The notes below the pieces were generated by a model that did not search any database, was not told the origin of the DNA, and saw only the letters and a list, made by a program, of their open reading frames with translations. The translations under genes were made by a program, and so were the position numbers. Below are positions 5,633-8,571 of a DNA stretch of 8,571 nt, one piece after another (within the stretch, counting starts at the first letter, position 1; every line of letters starts with the position of its first letter). The stretch is from an uncultured Bacteroidales bacterium (GTDB taxonomy: Bacteria > Bacteroidota > Bacteroidia > Bacteroidales > UBA932), in contig CAKUXR010000048.1 in the NCBI GenBank assembly GCA_934700615.1, positions 1 to 8,571 on the forward strand, read 5' to 3'.

Positions 5633-6862
5633 CTACAGCACAATTGTAAATACCGTAGCCTCAGGAGTGGAAGAAGTCAGATTTATGGTACCGCCATTGA
5701 GACGGATAATCTGACGGCAGAGACTCAGACCGACACCCGTACCGGAAACACCCTTGGTCGTATAGAACGGCACAAATATCTGCTCCCTGCCGGTTTCACT
5801 GATCGGCTCCCCGTTATTGGCAACATTGATGACAGTACGCTCCCTTTTGTCTATCGAAGCGGTTATGTCAATGTCAGAAGCCCCGGCCTGGACGGCATTC
5901 TTGATAAGATTATTCATCACCTGAGAAATCTGGCCATAATCCGCATACAGGATGATATCCTCAGAAAGCTCATGATAAGAAACCTTGGCCGACGGCCAAT
6001 TCGCCTGAGCAATAGTCACAGAATCATTGACCAAATCCCTGAGATAGAAGGCTTTGCGGATTGGAGCGGCAATATGCGTCAGCGAGCGGTAGGACTGCAC
6101 GAAACTGATAAGGCCCTCGGACGACGAGGAAATCGTACCCAAGGCCGAGCGGACATCTTCGGTATCGTAGGCGTCCAGATTCTGCGACAACGTCGAACTT
6201 AGCGATGCGATAGGCGTGACAGTATTCATGATTTCGTGGGTAAGCACACGGATGAGCCTTGTCCACGACTCAGACTCATTGTTTTCCATCTCAAGGGTGA
6301 TGTCATTGAAGGTCACGATGCTGACATCCTTACCGTGAAGCCTTGCCGTACAGGCACTTATGGAGAACTGAACCGTTCCACATTCAGAAACGAACGACGC
6401 CTTCGATTCCACCTCAGAAGCACTGCGGAAGGCATTGGCCAGCTCCGGAGAAATCCTCTCTATCTGCCTGAGCGAAGAGATGTCGGACATGCCGAGGAAT
6501 CCTCGCGCGATTACGTTGGAATAGTCGATTTTATCTCCATCGATAACGATTACCCCGCTCTGCACATGGTCCAGCATGATTCCGAAATAACGCTCCCTCT
6601 CACGTATGTCGGACTTTTCAGCCTCGAAAATGGAGCGCAAACGGTTCAACGACTTGTTCAGCCTCCTGTCCGACCAATGGTCTTCGGAATACCGGAACGC
6701 CGACTCCCCGCTGTCCAGCGCATCAGACATGAAGTCAATCTTGCCGATGATTTTCCTGCGGACCAGCGCCCTCGTCACAATGTAGGTCAATGCTGCAACG
6801 ACAGCTCCGCCGAGCACAATCCAAGTTGCGCCCAACTCCCCTATTGTGACAGACTCCATCAT
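5633..6862 (-). CDS. NtrY/NtrB-like sensor histidine kinase with PAS domain
   Basis: This 409-residue kinase should phosphorylate the response regulator encoded just upstream. It has one N-terminal membrane helix (about 12-33) with almost no periplasmic domain, a basic linker, and a PAS-like domain (about 92-190, LDHVQSGVIVIDGDKIDYSN). The phosphoacceptor H-box is LTHEIMNTVTPIASL with His209, and the ATPase domain has the N-box (QVMNNLIKNAVQA, 314-326), F-box (FVPFYTTK) and G2 box (GTGVGLSL, 374-381). In the G1 box the usual Asp is Asn (VANNGEPI), which I recall as common in this Bacteroidota subfamily. The lack of a periplasmic sensor suggests a cytoplasmic or membrane-derived signal. Its ATG overlaps the regulator stop codon (ATGA), so the pair is translationally coupled. 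A second ATG directly follows (6859) and could be used instead. Confidence 0.93.
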   Translation of the reverse strand: MMESVTIGELGATWIVLGGAVVAALTYIVTRALVRRKIIGKIDFMSDALDSGESAFRYSEDHWSDRRLNKSLNRLRSIFEAEKSDIRERERYFGIMLDHVQSGVIVIDGDKIDYSNVIARGFLGMSDISSLRQIERISPELANAFRSASEVESKASFVSECGTVQFSISACTARLHGKDVSIVTFNDITLEMENNESESWTRLIRVLTHEIMNTVTPIASLSSTLSQNLDAYDTEDVRSALGTISSSSEGLISFVQSYRSLTHIAAPIRKAFYLRDLVNDSVTIAQANWPSAKVSYHELSEDIILYADYGQISQVMNNLIKNAVQAGASDIDITASIDKRERTVINVANNGEPISETGREQIFVPFYTTKGVSGTGVGLSLCRQIIRLNGGTINLTSSTPEATVFTIVL

Positions 6863-8190
6863 ATTCCGTATTTCTTAAGTTTCGCGTAAAGTGTAGGACG
6901 GCTGATATCCAGAGACTTGGCCACCATCGAAATATTCCCGTCATAACGGGCCATAGCAGCACGGATAGTCTTCTCCTCCATATTTTCCATCGTATCACCG
7001 GCATTGATCTCCGTCCCTCCCGCGGACGCGGACAGGTCGAGACCGAACCCGCTGATGACCTTTCCTTCGGAAAGAATGACAGCTTTTTCAATGCAATTGC
7101 GCAGTTCCCTTATGTTTCCCGGCCACGCATAGGACTCCAGCTCCACCTTCGCCATCGGGGACATTGACACTGCTTCGCGGCCATATTTTCCGGCAAATTC
7201 GGAAAGGAACTGCATTGCCAACGGGACAATTATCTCCTTTCTGCGTCTGAGGGGAGGAAGTTCCACGCTGATGGTATTCAGCCTGTAATACAAATCCTCA
7301 CGGAAAAGGCCGTCCCGTATCATCGTCGGAATATCCGCATTGGTAGCACATATAAGCCTGATATCCACCGGGATGGACTTAGTATCGCCGACTCTCGTGA
7401 CACTGCGGCTCTGAATCGCGCGGAGCAACTTGGCCTGAGACTGCACAGGTATATTGGCAATCTCGTCGAGAAAAAGAGTTCCGCCGTCGGCCTGCTCGAA
7501 TTTCCCGGGATGGTCTGATTTGGCATCGGTAAAAGCGCCCTTGACATGGCCGAAGAGTTCACTTTCGAAAAGGGTTTCAGTAATCGCACCGGCATCCACG
7601 CAGACCATTGCCTTGTCGGCACGTCCGGAAAGTCTCTGGATTTCATGGGCAAGGACATCCTTTCCGGTTCCGTTCTCACCGGTTATGAGCACAGTAGCAT
7701 CGGTAGAAGCTATACGTTCCACATTATGCCTGAGCTGCTGCATCTCAGGTCCTTCACCCCAGAACATCTGCGGCCCGTCATTGACATTGACACTTGCCCT
7801 TGCATTGACCTTCCGGTCCCTGATTCCCGTCAGGGTCTCGATCAGTTTGGAATTGTCCCAGGGCTTGACGACGAAATCCGCGGCTCCGCGTTTCATTCCT
7901 TCGACGGCCAATGCTATGTCCGCGTAAGCCGTAAACAGGACCACAGGCATCTCAGGCCACCTTTTCTTGAGTTCTGAAAGCCAGAACAGGCCCTCGTTCC
8001 CGGAGTTGATGTCCGTCTTGAAATTCATATCCAGGAGAATCACGTCAGGCATCATTGACTCGGCCGTACTCATGAGCGAAACCGGGGACGGAAGTGTCTG
8101 GACTTGTGTGAAATACCCGCCCAGCAGTATCTTCAAGGCGTCACGAATGCCTTTGTTGTCGTCAACAACCAGTATTTTTCCTTTTTTCAT
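6859..8190 (-). CDS. Sigma-54-dependent NtrC-family response regulator
   Basis: From the ATG at 8190 this is 443 residues. The receiver domain has the acidic pair Asp10/Asp11, phosphoacceptor Asp54 (VILLDMNF), Thr87 and Lys109. An 'INSGNEG' insert after the phosphorylation site is typical of the Bacteroidota branch. The AAA+ domain has Walker A (GENGTGKD, 171-178), the sigma-54 contact loop as GAFTDA (218-223) instead of GAFTGA, Walker B (LFLDE, 239-243) and an arginine-rich sensor region. A Fis-type helix-turn-helix closes the protein (about 405-443, NISMVAKSLDISRPTLYAKL). It should bind enhancer sites as a phosphorylated oligomer and open RpoN promoters. A TTG at 8196 would add two residues; I prefer the ATG. 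It is followed by its kinase with a 4-nt overlap, and its likely target is the tolC efflux operon. Confidence 0.95.
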   Translation of the reverse strand: MKKGKILVVDDNKGIRDALKILLGGYFTQVQTLPSPVSLMSTAESMMPDVILLDMNFKTDINSGNEGLFWLSELKKRWPEMPVVLFTAYADIALAVEGMKRGAADFVVKPWDNSKLIETLTGIRDRKVNARASVNVNDGPQMFWGEGPEMQQLRHNVERIASTDATVLITGENGTGKDVLAHEIQRLSGRADKAMVCVDAGAITETLFESELFGHVKGAFTDAKSDHPGKFEQADGGTLFLDEIANIPVQSQAKLLRAIQSRSVTRVGDTKSIPVDIRLICATNADIPTMIRDGLFREDLYYRLNTISVELPPLRRRKEIIVPLAMQFLSEFAGKYGREAVSMSPMAKVELESYAWPGNIRELRNCIEKAVILSEGKVISGFGLDLSASAGGTEINAGDTMENMEEKTIRAAMARYDGNISMVAKSLDISRPTLYAKLKKYGI

Positions 8191-8235
8191 TGTCAATGGA
8201 TTTTATCGTCAATGCCCCTCTCCGGAAGCTACCTG

Positions 8236-8267
8236 CAAAAATACATTTTTTCCGCTTACAATCACAA
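8236..8267 (-). promoter_or_regulatory. Bacteroides-type promoter of the two-component operon
   Basis: On the minus strand TTTG, with its TTG at 8267-8265, is followed after 21 nt by TATTTTTG (8243-8236), which fits the Bacteroides -33/-7 pattern. The predicted start is near 8229, giving a leader of about 39 nt before the ATG at 8190. The upstream element lies inside the T-tract of the preceding terminator. Confidence 0.5.
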
Positions 8268-8304
8268 AAAAGCCGCGCAATGCCATTTCCAGCACCGCGC
8301 GGCT
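8266..8304 (-). terminator. Intrinsic terminator of the upstream permease gene
   Basis: Read on the minus strand, AGCCGCGC (8304-8297) and GCGCGGCT (8278-8271) form a perfect 8-bp GC-rich stem with an 18-nt loop, followed by six T residues (8271-8266). It lies 57 nt after the permease stop codon and faces the same way. The loop is long for a terminator, but the stem and T-run are clear. Confidence 0.8.
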
Positions 8305-8361
8305 GCGAAGATATATTAATGTAAACCAACTCAAGTTCCGCAATTGCAAAACTCTTGTAAA

Positions 8362-8571
8362 TCAGTCATTTTTAAGCGAATCCACAGGGTTGGAAGTCGC
8401 TGCGTCCCAGCTTCGGAGCGTAACGATCAGCATTGTAATCGCAAGCACTGTCACCAGGGACAATGCAAATACCCACCAGCAAACCGGCGTGTGATATGCA
8501 AAGCCCGCGAAGTATCGGTTGATGACCCACCAGCTGAGCGGCGCCGCAATTACGAAGCTGGCCAGCACAAT
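8362..8571 (-). CDS. FtsX/MacB-like ABC transporter permease, C-terminal fragment
   Basis: Only the last 69 codons and the stop are in the window; the gene begins beyond position 8571. The visible protein contains two hydrophobic segments, around FVIAAPLSWWVINRYFAGFA and VCWWVFALSLVTVLAITMLI. It ends with RSWDAATSNPVDSLKND, the typical 'A-xNPVxxLK' end of FtsX/MacB permeases. The W-x-x-N-R-[YW]-x-x-x-FAY segment is common in Bacteroidota members. It belongs to the same family as the permeases at the other end of the window, so paralogous permease genes flank the regulator, ATPase and efflux genes. It ends at a terminator, so the regulator pair is probably transcribed separately. Confidence 0.85.
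   Translation of the reverse strand: MVLASFVIAAPLSWWVINRYFAGFAYHTPVCWWVFALSLVTVLAITMLIVTLRSWDAATSNPVDSLKND

Noticed and set aside
8322..8359. Two TGTAAA elements near the permease 3' end, similar to half-sites of the tolC operators
   Set aside because: They are direct repeats about 34 bp apart without matching TTTACA arms at 5-bp spacing, so they do not repeat the 17-bp palindrome and are probably chance in AT-rich sequence.

Overview
The window looks like a chromosomal stretch from a member of the phylum Bacteroidota, probably order Bacteroidales. The evidence is Bacteroides-type promoter boxes (TAnnTTTG with an upstream TTG), starts without strong Shine-Dalgarno sequences, and protein families typical of that group: FtsX/MacB-like permeases beginning with a 'K-FLxxNxLYAxIN' helix, an NtrC-type regulator with an 'INSGNEG' insert in its receiver, and an NtrY-like kinase. 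This assignment rests on recognition, not on a search. Every gene I can support lies on the minus strand, so transcription runs from high to low coordinates.

Layout in transcription order: (1) 8571-8362, the C-terminal end of an FtsX/MacB-like ABC permease, closed by an intrinsic terminator at 8266-8304. (2) 8190-5633, a two-component pair: a sigma-54-dependent NtrC-family response regulator overlapping by 4 nt with its PAS-containing histidine kinase. Its candidate promoter overlaps the preceding terminator. (3) 5528-3648, a P1B-type (CPC) heavy-metal exporting ATPase with its own Bacteroides-type promoter. (4) 3641-3091, a noncoding block built from two palindromic 136-nt repeats (A1, A2), two near-identical GC-rich 67/70-nt repeats (B1, B2) and a third, partial, inverted B copy. 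(5) 3050-2941, a regulatory region with two 17-bp palindromes of the form TGTAAA-N5-TTTACA set 21 bp apart, upstream of a sigma-54-like promoter. (6) 2915-1, an efflux operon: TolC-family outer-membrane protein, HlyD/MacA-family adaptor, a 43-residue remnant of a permease N-terminus, then the start of a full permease running off the window.

The two-component pair is the obvious candidate regulator of the tripartite ABC efflux operon. The pair is of the sigma-54 type, and the only sigma-54-like promoter I found lies just before tolC. The paired palindromes sit about 90 and 111 bp upstream of the predicted transcription start, where enhancer-binding sites for such regulators usually lie. The metal ATPase and the repeat block separate regulator from target and may be a later insertion. 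The ABC ATP-binding subunit expected for this system is not in the window.

The most unusual parts are the regulatory architecture before tolC, the mosaic A-B repeat block, and the truncated permease whose stop codon overlaps the start of the next permease. I see no tRNA, rRNA, CRISPR array, transposase or phage gene.
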